Source: an uncultured Opitutia bacterium (GTDB taxonomy: Bacteria > Verrucomicrobiota > Verrucomicrobiia > Opitutales > Opitutaceae). From it: a stretch of DNA of 64,000 nucleotides. Both the position numbers and the translations under genes were made by a program. The DNA is taken from the NCBI GenBank assembly GCA_903896015.1, contig CAITWF010000043.1, positions 100,284 to 164,283 on the forward strand, in the 5' to 3' direction. The notes under the pieces were generated by a model. The model made no database searches and had not been told where the DNA came from. It saw only the letters and a list, made by a program, of their open reading frames with translations. Shown here piece by piece: positions 55,601 to 63,907 of the stretch; positions within the stretch are counted from its first letter, which is position 1, and each line of letters begins with the position of its first letter.

Positions 55601-56058
55601 AGAACGGCAAGATTCAGCACAAGGTCAAAGTGATGCAGGGTCGCAACGGCGCCGCGGGGGACATCCCACTTGAGGATATCCAAGTTCCCGACGGCACCAT
55701 CAAGACCGCCTGTCAGCAAGTGTGCCCCGTCGAAGCGATCGTGTTTGGCAACTTGCTCGACGAGAAAAGCGCCGTCTCGAAAGCGAAGGCGCGCGAGCAC
55801 GACTATTCGCTGCTCGGCTATCTCAACATCCGCCCGCGCACCACTTACCTCGGCAAACTCCGCAACCCGAACCCGAAGATGCCCGACTACGCGGCGCTGC
55901 CGCTCAGCCGCATCGAGAACGCCAAGAAGAATCATCCGGCCGGTCTCGAGGAACGCCACGGAGCAGGGGAGCACGCGCCCGTTCACAGCGAGGAAAAGAA
56001 AAAGGAAGGCGCTCACACCTTGCTCAATGCCGCGAAAAATCTCGGAGGACTTAGCTAA
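52636..56058 (+). CDS. actB: Alternative complex III subunit ActB, molybdopterin-oxidoreductase-like iron-sulphur protein
   Basis: The start ATG 52636, overlapping the actA stop, gives 1140 residues. The N-terminus has a Tat motif (DRRQFMK, 52-58) and lipobox (GLAGC, Cys74), suggesting a Tat-exported lipoprotein. The first two thirds resemble a molybdopterin-type oxidoreductase that lacks cofactor in characterised ActB proteins. The C-terminal third is ferredoxin-like with four cysteine groups: [42 protein letters not shown] (the 3Fe-4S type, Thr in place of a Cys) and CTYCVQRI with CQQVCPVEA. This is the usual fused ActB1-B2 arrangement. It receives electrons from menaquinol oxidised at ActC. 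Confidence 0.95.
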   Translation: MKRKVEHPAPSERSLNGPKYWRSLDELAATPGFQAQVEREFPHGAAEMNGVDRRQFMKIMAASFALGGIGLAGCRRPEQNILPFGKSVEGIIPGLPQYYATAMPLRKSAIPLLAETHQGRPTKLEGNPTYAPHGGASSLLAQASILDLYDPDRATAHTKGGAVLDAAVVNTLLASISQSYSGNSGAGLAFLAEESSSPTRARLVKNLRRKFPKAVWAEYEPVTDEPPLATAQACFGANVKPVYQFAKAKRIVSLDCDFLSSEAGNLYYAREFAKGRKVKSKDDADKMNRLYVAESNFTLTGSMADHRLRIASSHIINLAAALASKVTGDNRLAALAKESDVKPEWIAECAADLLEHKGTSLVVAGAHQSAQVHAIAYALNAFLGNLGETIDFVEVAPSTAASISDLAAAIKSGSVKTLVVLGGNPAYNAPADLDWAALQKSVGDVVRFGYYADETSALAGTHLAAAHYLESWGDARTTDGTIVPVQPMILPLFGGLTENEVLARIAGETKTDPYAIVVETIIGIAGGDSEKAMRQFLHDGLLTGSAYSKVLVEFDLRGAAGLFRTMPAKPEVSAKSLEVRFVTDHKMDDGRFANNGWLQECPDPMTKISWDNAILVSPKLGKELGISPHGSKLQIARVEENEFSIGKENSHVFELTVGGKKIRGPLHIQPGLANYTVVVPLGYGRTVTGHVGTGAGFNAYPARTTAAMHIATGATLTDTGTRALLANVQEHWSMEGRDIVREANVDEFKENPNFVAAIGLEAHSPSILGEDGEKMKIGERSAEVPRGGSLYATPSEKNGGFDGHHQWGMSIDLNTCIGCNACVVACQAENNVPIVGKDQVLRGREMHWIRLDRYYSDGNIDAAAFGGEGNRTLPEDPQVSLQPVACMQCELAPCETVCPVNATVHDDEGINTMAYNRCIGTRYCANNCPYKVRRFNFFDWNQRHLDSLYLSQLGPKGMPELVKMVKNPEVTVRMRGVMEKCTYCVQRIQNGKIQHKVKVMQGRNGAAGDIPLEDIQVPDGTIKTACQQVCPVEAIVFGNLLDEKSAVSKAKAREHDYSLLGYLNIRPRTTYLGKLRNPNPKMPDYAALPLSRIENAKKNHPAGLEERHGAGEHAPVHSEEKKKEGAHTLLNAAKNLGGLS

Positions 56059-57485
56059 TGGCCCACGCTGAACACACCGCTCCGCGCGCCGCGATCCTGG
56101 CGGAAGTCAAACCGGCGGTCTTCCCGCGCGCCGCGCTGGTCGAGCACGGTCGCAGCTTTTCTTGGATCACGGACAAGATTTGCGGCATCATCGAAGGCAA
56201 AACGCCCGCGTGGTGGTGGTATTGCTTCGTCGTCGCGTGTCTCGTCGCGTCGTTCACCGTCGCTGGCATCACCTACCTGATCGCCACGGGCGTCGGCGTC
56301 TGGGGCCACGCCAACCCGGTCAACTGGGCGTGGGACATCGTCAACTTCGTGTTTTGGATTGGTATCGGTCACGCCGGCACCCTGATCTCCGCGATCTTGT
56401 GTTTGCTCCGACAGAAGTGGCGCACGTCGATCAACCGCGCCGCCGAGGCCATGACGATCTTCGCGGTCGTCTGCGCTGCAATCTTCCCGGTCTTCCACGT
56501 CGGTCGCGTGTGGTATGCCTGGTATCTCTTCCCGATTCCGAATTCCAACGTCATCTGGCAGAACTTCCGTTCGCCGCTCGAGTGGGACGTGTTCGCGGTC
56601 TCGACCTACGGCACGGTCTCGGTGCTCTTCTGGTATATTGGTCTGATCCCCGACCTCGCGGTGCTCCGTGATCGCTTCTACGCCACAGGTAACAAGCTTC
56701 GCTCCTTCCTCTACGGCCTTTTCGCGATGGGCTGGCGTGGATCGAACCGTCACTGGAGCAACTATGAGATGGCCTACATGATCCTCGCCGGCATCTCGAC
56801 TCCGCTCGTGCTCTCGGTGCACACGATCGTTTCGTTCGACTTCGCCGTTTCGCTGCTCCCGGGCTGGCACACGACGATCTTCCCGCCCTATTTTGTCGCG
56901 GGCGCGATCTTCTCGGGTTTCGGCATGGTGCTCACGCTCATGCTCCCGTTGCGAGCCGTCTACAAGATGGAGGACCTGATCACGCAGTATCACATCGACT
57001 GCATGTGTAAGATCACGTTGGCGACCGGCACGATCGTTGGCTACGCCTACGGCATCGAGTTCTTCATCGCCTGGTATGGCGCGAATCCGTATGAAGGCTT
57101 CGCGTTTATTAATCGCGCGTTTGGCCACTACGCCTGGGCCTATTGGATCATGATTTCATGCAACGTGATCACCCCTCAGTTCTTCTGGTTCAAGGCCGTC
57201 CGCGAAAACACGACGCTCGTCTGGGTGCTCTCGATCTTCGTCAACGTCGGCATGTGGTTCGAGCGCTTCGTGATCATTGTGACCTCGCTCGCCCGCGACT
57301 TCCTGCCGTCAAGCTGGGGCTACTACTCGCCGAGCATCGTCGAAATCTTCACGTTCTTCGGGACGTTCGGCGTGTTCTCCGTGCTGTTCCTCCTCTTCAT
57401 TCGTTTCCTGCCGATCATGCCGATGGCCGAACTCAAGGCGGTCACCCCGCAGGCCGACGCCCATGGCGGCGGCGATCACCATTAA
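56058..57485 (+). CDS. actC: Alternative complex III subunit ActC, NrfD-like quinol-binding membrane protein
   Basis: This 475-residue protein has ten hydrophobic segments and the NrfD/PsrC pattern: [20 protein letters not shown] early and [20 protein letters not shown] at the middle loop. In ACIII this subunit binds and oxidises the quinol at the periplasmic side and contributes to proton movement. It shares one base with the actB stop and is followed by actD after 12 bases. Confidence 0.95.
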   Translation: MAHAEHTAPRAAILAEVKPAVFPRAALVEHGRSFSWITDKICGIIEGKTPAWWWYCFVVACLVASFTVAGITYLIATGVGVWGHANPVNWAWDIVNFVFWIGIGHAGTLISAILCLLRQKWRTSINRAAEAMTIFAVVCAAIFPVFHVGRVWYAWYLFPIPNSNVIWQNFRSPLEWDVFAVSTYGTVSVLFWYIGLIPDLAVLRDRFYATGNKLRSFLYGLFAMGWRGSNRHWSNYEMAYMILAGISTPLVLSVHTIVSFDFAVSLLPGWHTTIFPPYFVAGAIFSGFGMVLTLMLPLRAVYKMEDLITQYHIDCMCKITLATGTIVGYAYGIEFFIAWYGANPYEGFAFINRAFGHYAWAYWIMISCNVITPQFFWFKAVRENTTLVWVLSIFVNVGMWFERFVIIVTSLARDFLPSSWGYYSPSIVEIFTFFGTFGVFSVLFLLFIRFLPIMPMAELKAVTPQADAHGGGDHH

Positions 57486-57497
57486 TTTTTTCCGCGC

Positions 57498-58031
57498 ATG
57501 GCAGCCCAACCTTACGGCTTAATCGCCACCTTCGACAAAACGCCCGACGTGTATCACGCCGCGGAGTTGGTGCGCGACGCTGGCTATCGCAACTGGGACG
57601 TAATCACGCCGTTCCCCGTCCACGGTCTCGACAAGGCGATGGGCCTCAAGCGCTCGATCGTGCCGCGCATCTCGCTCGTTGGCGGACTCACTGGTTTCAC
57701 GACCGGCATGACCATGATTTGGTGGACGGGCGCCTACGACTACAAGCTGGTCGTTGGCGGCAAGCCGTTTTTCAGCCCGATGTTCGCTTTTCCCGTCAGT
57801 TACGAACTCACGATTTTGTTCACCGCGTTCGCGACGATCATCGGAATGTTCGTCGTCAACGGCCTGCCGATGCACTACCATCCCGTGCTGAAATACGATC
57901 AGATCCGCCGCGGCATGGACGATCAGTTTTTCGTCGTCATCGAAGCGCGCGACCCGCGCTTCAACGCCGCCAACACCCGCGCGCTTCTTGAGAAGGCCGG
58001 CGGCAAAAACATCACGGAGATCGAGGCCTGA
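57498..58031 (+). CDS. actD: Alternative complex III subunit ActD (DUF3341)
   Basis: This 177-residue protein has a soluble N-terminal part (YGLIATFDKTPDVYHAAELV) and two membrane segments (SLVGGLTGFTTGMTMIWWTG and a second at about 95-120), the known DUF3341 architecture of ActD. It is a structural subunit at the cytoplasmic side of ACIII. The next gene, actE, starts four bases after its stop. Confidence 0.92.
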   Translation: MAAQPYGLIATFDKTPDVYHAAELVRDAGYRNWDVITPFPVHGLDKAMGLKRSIVPRISLVGGLTGFTTGMTMIWWTGAYDYKLVVGGKPFFSPMFAFPVSYELTILFTAFATIIGMFVVNGLPMHYHPVLKYDQIRRGMDDQFFVVIEARDPRFNAANTRALLEKAGGKNITEIEA

Positions 58032-58034
58032 GCC

Positions 58035-58676
58035 ATGCGTAACGTCTACCTCGCCACCGCGCTTATCTGCGTGCTCATCTTCTCAATCTTTGGATTGCGG
58101 GGCACGAAGTTTACCTCGCCTCCGATCGATGTGTTTCCGGAATGGGCGTTTCCCGGCATGAAGCGCCAGCCGAAATTCCGTCCGCAGGCGGCCAGCCAAT
58201 TCTTCGCGGATGGCCGGGCCGATCGCGTGCCGGTGGAGCACACTGTCCGCGCTGATACCCCGGTGCGTAACGACGATCATCTCTACTACGGCAAGGATGC
58301 GACCGGCGCGTTTGCCCACGGCTTCCCGGCATCGCTCACTGTCGACAAGGCCTTTATCGAGCGTGGCCGCGACCGCTACACGATTTATTGCCAGCCCTGC
58401 CACGGCGCGGTGGGCGATGGCAATGGTATCACGAAAAAATATGGCATGGGCGCGACACCCACCTATCACGACGCTCGCCTCCGGCAAATTGCGGAAGGCG
58501 AAATCTACAACACGATCACCAACGGCAAAAACAACATGCTGCCCTACGCGGACAAGGTTGAGCCCGCCGATCGTTGGGCGGTGATCGCCTACGTGCGGGC
58601 GCTCCAGCGCGCGCAGCAGGGCACTGTCGCTGACGTCACCGACGCGGCTGGCAAACAAACTCTCGGTCTCAAATGA
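58035..58676 (+). CDS. actE: Alternative complex III subunit ActE, monohaem cytochrome c
   Basis: This 213-residue protein has an N-terminal anchor (VYLATALICVLIFSIFGLRG), a single haem motif YCQPCHGAVGDG, and the Met ligand in NNMLPYADKVEP. Many ActE proteins are lipoproteins; here a plain TM or uncleaved signal is seen instead of a clear lipobox Cys. It accepts electrons from ActA and passes them to a downstream acceptor. It overlaps actF by four bases. Confidence 0.93.
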   Translation: MRNVYLATALICVLIFSIFGLRGTKFTSPPIDVFPEWAFPGMKRQPKFRPQAASQFFADGRADRVPVEHTVRADTPVRNDDHLYYGKDATGAFAHGFPASLTVDKAFIERGRDRYTIYCQPCHGAVGDGNGITKKYGMGATPTYHDARLRQIAEGEIYNTITNGKNNMLPYADKVEPADRWAVIAYVRALQRAQQGTVADVTDAAGKQTLGLK

Positions 58677-59953
58677 GTTCCCACGCTGCCACCGCTCCTG
58701 CGGCTCTCCCTTCCGCCGACTCGACCGCTTCGACCGCGAGCAAGGCGCTGTCGATCGGCGTCGCCGGCATCGTGCTTACGGCGCTCGGAATTTTCGTATC
58801 GGGCGCGAAGACGATCGCGTTTTCCTGGCTCGTCGGCGTCACCTATTGGACCGCGATCGCGATCGGCATGTTGTTGCTCGTGATGATTCACCATATCGTT
58901 GATGCGGGTTGGTCGACGGTCATCCGCCGTCAATACGAGCACGGCCTCTCGGCTTTCCTGTGGCTCGCAATTCTCTTTTCGCCGCTCGTGATCGCTTCGC
59001 TTTTTGCCGACAAGCACGACCTGATCTGGCCGTGGATGGAACCCACGCACGAGCTGCACGGCGGTCACACCGTCGCGCAGGATCCTCTCTATCTGAAGAA
59101 GTCCGGCTTCCTCAACCTGAAGGCCTTCGTGATTGGCACGTTTGCCTTCTACGGCATTTGGATGTGGCTCTCCTCGCGGCTCCGCAAGGCGTCGTTCTCA
59201 CAGGACGTCGACGGCGACATCAAGTGGACGCGCATGAACCGCGTCACGTCCGCGATGGGCCTGCCGCTCACCGCGCTCTCGCTCACCGCCGCCGCGATCT
59301 TCTGGGTGAAGTCGCTCGAGTATCACTGGTTCTCCACGATGTACGGTGTGTGGTTCTTCGCGAACTGCGTGCGTGGCGCGCTCTCCGTCGGCATCGTCAT
59401 CATGCTCTGGCTGCTCCAGCGCGGCGACTATCAGGGTGGCGTGTATAACAAGAACCAACTCCATTGCATTAGCACGCTGGCCTTCGCGTTTACCGTCTTC
59501 TGGGCCTACGTCACCTTCTCGCAATACTTCCTGATCTGGAATGCGAACGTGCCCGAGGAGACCTTCTGGTATAACCTCCGCGAATTGAACCATGACGGCT
59601 CCACGAACCAATGGTGGTATATTGGCCTCGTGATTCTGTTCGGCCACTTCGTCGTGCCGTTCCTCTTGATGCTTTCGTATCGCTTCAAAACGACGCCGCA
59701 CATCATCCGCCGCATCGCACTCTGGATTCTCGCGATCATCCTGATCGACCTTTGTTACAACATTCTGCCCGGCATGAAGGACGAGCATGGCGATTCGCTG
59801 CCGTTCCTCTCGCTGCGACTGCTCTGGGTGCTGACTTCAGTGGTGGGAGTCGGCGGCGTCTGCGCTTGGGCCTACCTCAAGAGTTTCCCGACGACCAAGC
59901 TCATCCCGATACGCGACCCGCGCATCGGCGAGTGCCTGACCCATCATGAGTGA
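58673..59953 (+). CDS. actF: Alternative complex III subunit ActF, NrfD-like membrane protein
   Basis: This 426-residue protein has about ten membrane segments. It shows MLLLVMIHHIVDAGWSTVIR and a conserved tract QYFLIWNANVPEETFWY, both typical of ActF, the second NrfD-like subunit. It lacks the quinol-site function of ActC in solved complexes and probably forms part of the proton path. The overlap with the next small gene is eight bases (ending CATGAGTGA). Confidence 0.93.
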   Translation: MSSHAATAPAALPSADSTASTASKALSIGVAGIVLTALGIFVSGAKTIAFSWLVGVTYWTAIAIGMLLLVMIHHIVDAGWSTVIRRQYEHGLSAFLWLAILFSPLVIASLFADKHDLIWPWMEPTHELHGGHTVAQDPLYLKKSGFLNLKAFVIGTFAFYGIWMWLSSRLRKASFSQDVDGDIKWTRMNRVTSAMGLPLTALSLTAAAIFWVKSLEYHWFSTMYGVWFFANCVRGALSVGIVIMLWLLQRGDYQGGVYNKNQLHCISTLAFAFTVFWAYVTFSQYFLIWNANVPEETFWYNLRELNHDGSTNQWWYIGLVILFGHFVVPFLLMLSYRFKTTPHIIRRIALWILAIILIDLCYNILPGMKDEHGDSLPFLSLRLLWVLTSVVGVGGVCAWAYLKSFPTTKLIPIRDPRIGECLTHHE

Positions 59954-60278
59954 CATGACCGCCCAATCTCCCCGGCCCGTCTCGTTGGTGACGATTACGT
60001 TCGTGTTCGTGCTGTTCGCGGCGTTCGCGTTTGTCGTCTCACACTATTACGCGCCGAGCGCGACTTCGCCGCAAAATCAGCAGGCGGACAATCTCCCCAA
60101 GGATCTCGCATGGAAAGCGACACCCGCTGACCGCAAAAAGGCGCTCGGCGACCTGCGTGACGCGCAAACCAAGCAGGCCGCGACCTACGCGTGGGTCGAT
60201 CAGAAAGCTGGCGTCGTGCAGCTCCCGATCGAGCGTGCCATGGAACTCACCGTCGAGCGCTACGGCGCCAAGAAATAA
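59946..60278 (+). CDS. Small single-TM protein in the ACIII operon, function unknown
   Basis: This 110-residue protein has one N-terminal membrane helix (LVTITFVFVLFAAFAFVVSH), then about 65 residues of soluble sequence that face the periplasm if the N-terminus is inside. The tail ends in IERAMELTVERYGAKK, which looks like the SCO/cytochrome-oxidase-associated helix (also found beside ActF/CtaC-type genes). I do not recognise a named family. It overlaps actF and lies seven bases before the CcoN-like gene, so it probably belongs to the same complex or links it to the oxidase-like module. Confidence 0.8.
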   Translation: MSDMTAQSPRPVSLVTITFVFVLFAAFAFVVSHYYAPSATSPQNQQADNLPKDLAWKATPADRKKALGDLRDAQTKQAATYAWVDQKAGVVQLPIERAMELTVERYGAKK

Positions 60279-60284
60279 TTTTTC

Positions 60285-61715
60285 GTGATGACCACTGCCC
60301 CCACCAATGCTTCGGCTGAAGTCACCGCCATCGACGCGGCGGCGCGCTGGCCGCTGCTGCTGTTGATCGCTTCCGCGATTTCGTGGCTCGTGCTGAGCGG
60401 CGTGCTCGCGCTGATCGCCTCGATTCAACTCGTGCAGCCGGCGTTTCTCGCGGATTGCTCGGTGTTCACGCACGGTCGGACGGTCGCGATGCAGGAATCA
60501 ATTTTCGTCTACGGTTGGGCCGCGAATGCCGGCCTGGCGATCGCGCTCTGGATTCTCGGCCGCCTCGGCGGTTCACTGCTGCGCGCGACCAACTGGGTTG
60601 TCGCCGGAACAGTGGCATGGAACTTGGCTGTCGCGCTCGGCGTGATCGGCATCGCCATCGGTGATGCGACCTCGATCGTGTTGCTCGAGCTCCCGCGTTA
60701 CGTGCAATTGATCATGGTCGTCGCCTACGGCGCGATCGCGGTATCTGGCGTGCTGGCGTGGATCGGCCGCCGCACGGAAGGCACATACGCCGCGCAGTGG
60801 TATGCGGTCGCGGCGCTGTTTCTTTTCCCGTGGTTGTTCTCCGCTGCGCAAATGATGCTGCTGTGGGCACCGCTCCGCGGCACGCTCCAGGCGGTCGCTG
60901 CCGGCTGGTTTTCGCAGGGCGTCTGGACGCTCTGGCTCGCTCCGCTCGCGCTTGCCGCAGCCTATTACGTCGTGCCGAAGGTCACCGGCCGCGTGCTTCC
61001 CAGCTACGAATTTGCACCGCACAGTTTTTGGTGCTTGCTCGTCGTCGGTGGCTTCACCGGTGGACGCCACTTGGTCGGAGGCCCGGTGCCCGCGTGGATT
61101 GCGAGCCTCGCCATTGTTTCCTGCGTGCTGCTCCTCTTCCACTATTTCATTGTCTTCATCAATCTTCGCGGCGGGCTAGGGCGCGGCAGCACGGCGGCGC
61201 GCCTCGTGTCGGTCGGCCTGCTCGCATATGCGCTGGGCGGCTTGGTCGACGCAATTACGGCGTTTCGCGGCGTGGCGTTGGTCACGCAGTTCACGTTCAT
61301 TGATGTGGCCCAGCAGCAACTCGCGCTCTATGGCGGGTTCTCCCTTATCCTCCTCGGTGCGATCTATTTTGCGGTGCCGCGTTTGACGGGCCGCAGCTGG
61401 GTTTCAGGTGCGTTGGTCAGTGGTCATGCAGCGTTGCTGCTCGCCGGGGTCGCGGTCCTGGTTGCGAGCTTGAGTGCCGCGGGTTGGGCGCAAGGCCACG
61501 ATCTGCTCAACGCCAAGACCTCATTTGCGACCATCGCGGAGCACACGCGCACGTGGCTCCTGCTCGGCACCGCTGCGCAGGGTGTGCTCCTCTTCGGCAA
61601 TCTCCTCCTGCTCGTGAATTTCCTCCAGACGGCGTGGGCAACCTGCTGCCCGACTGCGCCGTCCGCTGAAAATCCCTTCCGCCAGCCTTCGTCAATGGAG
61701 GCGACCGCGTCATGA
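60285..61715 (+). CDS. CcoN-like (haem-copper oxidase subunit I) homologue lacking metal-ligand residues
   Basis: This 476-residue protein has about twelve membrane segments and aligns by eye with cbb3 oxidase subunit CcoN over its middle part: YYVVPKVTGRVLPSYEF (compare MYYFVPK..RPVYSYR), SFWCLLVVGGFTGGRH, and FIDVAQQQLALYGG. In Pseudomonas CcoN numbering, His60 aligns with A68, His207 with Q211, His257 with R261 (His258 is kept as H262), His347 with Q343 and His349 with Q345. The cross-linked Tyr251 aligns with G255. Without these residues it cannot bind haem b, haem b3 or CuB in the usual way. A histidine at H63 is five residues away from the His60 position. It overlaps the CcoO-like gene by four bases. 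Confidence 0.82.
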   Translation: MMTTAPTNASAEVTAIDAAARWPLLLLIASAISWLVLSGVLALIASIQLVQPAFLADCSVFTHGRTVAMQESIFVYGWAANAGLAIALWILGRLGGSLLRATNWVVAGTVAWNLAVALGVIGIAIGDATSIVLLELPRYVQLIMVVAYGAIAVSGVLAWIGRRTEGTYAAQWYAVAALFLFPWLFSAAQMMLLWAPLRGTLQAVAAGWFSQGVWTLWLAPLALAAAYYVVPKVTGRVLPSYEFAPHSFWCLLVVGGFTGGRHLVGGPVPAWIASLAIVSCVLLLFHYFIVFINLRGGLGRGSTAARLVSVGLLAYALGGLVDAITAFRGVALVTQFTFIDVAQQQLALYGGFSLILLGAIYFAVPRLTGRSWVSGALVSGHAALLLAGVAVLVASLSAAGWAQGHDLLNAKTSFATIAEHTRTWLLLGTAAQGVLLFGNLLLLVNFLQTAWATCCPTAPSAENPFRQPSSMEATAS

Positions 61716-62374
61716 AAAACGGCCCCCTCTTTTTCTTCGGCCTCTTCGCCGCGCTCACGCTCTCGTGGGCGGGCACGGTGTTGCTTTCGCATCACCAGTT
61801 GGGTGGACTTGCCCCGTTTTACGACGAGAACGAGAGTGCCGCGTTTCCGCTGCGCCAGCCCGGCGTCGCGGCGCGCGGTCAGCTTGTGTATGCCGATCTC
61901 GGTTGTGCCTCGTGCCATACACAACAGGTGCGCCGCCCGGAATTCGGCGCCGATCAGGCGCATGGCTGGGGAGAGCGCCAGAGCGTGGCGCGCGACTACA
62001 TTTTCCAAGCCCGCCCGCAGCTTGGTGCGTTGCGGGTCGGTCCCGATCTCGCGAACCTCGGCGGGCGAAAGCCGGCCTATGATTCCGACGATTTGATCTC
62101 GCTGCTCTACACCGGTGTCATCCCGGGCGCCAAGGCGGTTACGCATCCGTACTACAAGTTCCTCTTCGATGAACGCCCGGTCGTCGGTGAGAAATCCGCC
62201 GTTGCGCTCAAGCTTACTGGCGCGCTTGCCGCCTCGGCTGGCTCCCAGATCGTCCCGACTGAACGGGCCCAAAGTCTCGTCGCGTTTCTTCTCAGCTTGA
62301 ACAACAGCTACGATTATCCCGAGGCGCGTCCTTTCGTCGAAAAGACCGAGAAGAAGGAAGGAGAAAAGAAATGA
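61712..62374 (+). CDS. CcoO-like (FixO) membrane-anchored cytochrome c with altered axial ligand
   Basis: This 220-residue protein has an N-terminal TM (GPLFFFGLFAALTLSWAGTV), one haem motif in GQLVYADLGCASCHTQQVRR, and RVGPDLANLGGRK, all matching CcoO of cbb3 oxidases. In CcoO the Met axial ligand lies in MPAYPWL; here the aligned stretch is HPYYKFL with His145 at the Met position. The initiator is the only methionine in the protein, so His/Met ligation is impossible and His/His is likely. It is translationally coupled to the CcoN-like gene before it and the cytochrome c gene after it (four-base overlaps). Confidence 0.9.
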   Translation: MKNGPLFFFGLFAALTLSWAGTVLLSHHQLGGLAPFYDENESAAFPLRQPGVAARGQLVYADLGCASCHTQQVRRPEFGADQAHGWGERQSVARDYIFQARPQLGALRVGPDLANLGGRKPAYDSDDLISLLYTGVIPGAKAVTHPYYKFLFDERPVVGEKSAVALKLTGALAASAGSQIVPTERAQSLVAFLLSLNNSYDYPEARPFVEKTEKKEGEKK

Positions 62375-63042
62375 GCCAGCCGTCCAATTCCGATCCGCGC
62401 CTTGAGCAGGCGGCCGCCACCGATGAGAGCCTGCTGGCCTCCCACGAAAAGCTGTTGGGCAAAAAGCCTGACGATCAGGCCAACTACCGCCTGCTGCCGC
62501 TCAACCTACTCTTCGTATTTTCCGGCCTGATCTTTTTCGCCGGCACCTACCTGAATCTCTACTCCGGTCACTTCGATCCGAAGATCTATAATGAGCATGC
62601 TCTGCCGCGACCCGCAGGTGCGGAAGAGGTTGTCAAAGTTGACCCCCGTGAGCTCGGTAAAAAGCTTTTCAACAACGCAGCGTGCAATACCTGCCACCAA
62701 GTCACCGGTCTCGGCCAACCGGGTGTCTATCCTCCGCTTGCAGGCTCTGAATGGGTCGTCGGGTCGGAAGAGCGTGTGATTCGTATCTTGCTCCACGGAC
62801 TCCAGGGCAAAGTCACCGTCAAGGGCACGGAATACAGTGCCGCCGCCATGCCTGCCTTTGGCAAAGTTGCCGGCTCTGGCTATAACTGGAGTGACGATAA
62901 GATTGCCGCCGTGCTGACCTACGTTCGATCTGAATGGGGTAACAGTGCCGGCCCGATCACCACCGAAAAAGTCGCCGAAATTCACGCCAAAGAAGGCGAT
63001 CACAAGGCTTGGGCTGCTGACGAGCTGACGAAACTCCCGTAA
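62371..63042 (+). CDS. Membrane-anchored monohaem cytochrome c
   Basis: This 223-residue protein has a cytoplasmic N-terminal part, one TM (LNLLFVFSGLIFFAGTYLNL) and a periplasmic class I cytochrome c domain with CNTCHQVTGLGQPG and the Met ligand in AAMPAFGKVAG. Its place after CcoN- and CcoO-like genes is that of CcoP, but it has one haem, not two. It is the last gene of the operon and may carry electrons from the ACIII module to a soluble or oxidase acceptor (inference). A hairpin follows at 63071. Confidence 0.9.
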   Translation: MSQPSNSDPRLEQAAATDESLLASHEKLLGKKPDDQANYRLLPLNLLFVFSGLIFFAGTYLNLYSGHFDPKIYNEHALPRPAGAEEVVKVDPRELGKKLFNNAACNTCHQVTGLGQPGVYPPLAGSEWVVGSEERVIRILLHGLQGKVTVKGTEYSAAAMPAFGKVAGSGYNWSDDKIAAVLTYVRSEWGNSAGPITTEKVAEIHAKEGDHKAWAADELTKLP

Positions 63043-63070
63043 GCTGGAGTCGGTTTTTCACCCGATGGTG

Positions 63071-63128
63071 GCGGGCGCGGCAAAAAAATCCTTGCTGTCG
63101 CCCGCGCGAGCCGAGAATTTTTCTTTTC
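63071..63128 (+). terminator. Probable terminator of the act operon
   Basis: GCGGGCG at 63071-63077 pairs with CGCCCGC at 63099-63105, with further GCAA/TTGC pairing inside, and a T-rich tract (TTTTTCTTTT) lies at 63118-63127, about 12 bases after the stem. It stands between the last cytochrome gene and the tRNA. The distance to the T-tract is longer than in ideal terminators. Confidence 0.55.
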
Positions 63129-63134
63129 ATCCAC

Positions 63135-63220
<86 letters not shown>

Positions 63221-63224
63221 TCTT

Positions 63225-63246
63225 GCTCCCCAGTCACTTGGGGAGC
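63225..63246 (+). terminator. Hairpin after tRNA-Tyr, probable terminator
   Basis: A perfect 8-bp stem (GCTCCCCA 63225-63232 with TGGGGAGC 63239-63246) with a six-base loop lies five bases after the tRNA CCA. It is followed by TTCCTTT, a weak T-tract. It is likely to end the tRNA transcript. Confidence 0.65.
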
Positions 63247-63318
63247 TTCCTTTGGGTAACAAGGGGAAGGCAGTTTCTCGATCGTATCGGTTTCGTATCG
63301 GTCTTTGCCGGGGCGCGC
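63247..63318. other. Short non-coding stretch with a direct repeat after tRNA-Tyr
   Basis: TCGTATCGG occurs twice, at 63282-63290 and 63293-63301, two bases apart. A GC-rich inverted repeat follows near 63313-63329. No gene is seen here. Sequence next to a tRNA 3' end is a common integration site for mobile elements, but I cannot find a repeat of the tRNA end within the window. Confidence 0.4.
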
Positions 63319-63531
63319 TTAACGCGCGCAACGTTCCCGTGCCGGTAAACCCGCAAGGAACCGCTCCCAGAGTTGGGGATCATCGCCGGCTGCTACCGCG
63401 GTGATTTCCCAGCCGCGGCTCTCCACCGCTTCCCAGAGATCCGGGTGTGAGCCGAGCCACCGGAACCGCGCGTCGAACTTCTCGGCGTAGTCCCGGATAA
63501 ATTTGGCTTCGTTATCCGCGTGGCCGGTGCC
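63319..63531 (-). pseudogene. C-terminal gene fragment of unknown family
   Basis: An open frame of 70 codons reads as convincing protein (for example EAKFIRDYAEKFDARFRWLG) and ends at TAA 63321-63319. There is no ATG, and a stop lies directly before the first codon (63534-63532), so only the 3' part of a gene remains. The break coincides with the junction to the IS110-like fragment next to it. I do not recognise the family. Confidence 0.45.
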
Positions 63532-63559
63532 TTATGTGTCGGAGACTGAAGTAATCCGG

Positions 63560-63820
63560 CTTTGAGTGTCAGGCTGAGGAGTGCCTGTCCGGTGCGGAGG
63601 GTCGGAACACTGGTAAACCGGTGGCAGGCGGCGGAATGCACGGGAAAAACGTCCAGCCACGCGCGCAACGAGTATTCCACCAGCAAATGGAGCAGCCCTT
63701 TGTTCCCGGACTCGAGCGCGAGGGCCACGCGGCCCGCGCCACACTGGTCGTGCAGTTGCTCGAGCCAGCCATGCAACGCCTCCGGGTTCGCGCAACGACA
63801 ATTATAACTCCCCAGCACAT
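63560..63820 (-). pseudogene. IS110-family transposase fragment
   Basis: The frame from 63818 reads NPEALHGWLEQLH, then VALALESGNKGLLHLLVEYS and LDVFPVHSAACHRFTSV. This order resembles the N-terminal DEDD-type domain of IS110 transposases (NTPEG..LLAWL, then VALE...LLYALLEY, then VYPVNP..). It lacks the first strand with the initial Asp and stops matching after about 75 residues, so it is a decayed remnant. The call is by pattern only. Confidence 0.45.
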
Positions 63821-63907
63821 TGCCTCATAATCCGCGGTTACTGAGTGAGCCGTTATTAACCTAAATTCCTCAGTTGAGTGGTGAGTTTCTGAGAAGAATT
63901 GGGCGGT

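Noticed and set aside
60285..61715. CcoN-like gene considered a frameshifted pseudogene
   Set aside because: The frame is intact, hydrophobic segments are regular, and it overlaps functional-looking neighbours at start and stop, so loss of ligands looks like divergence rather than decay.
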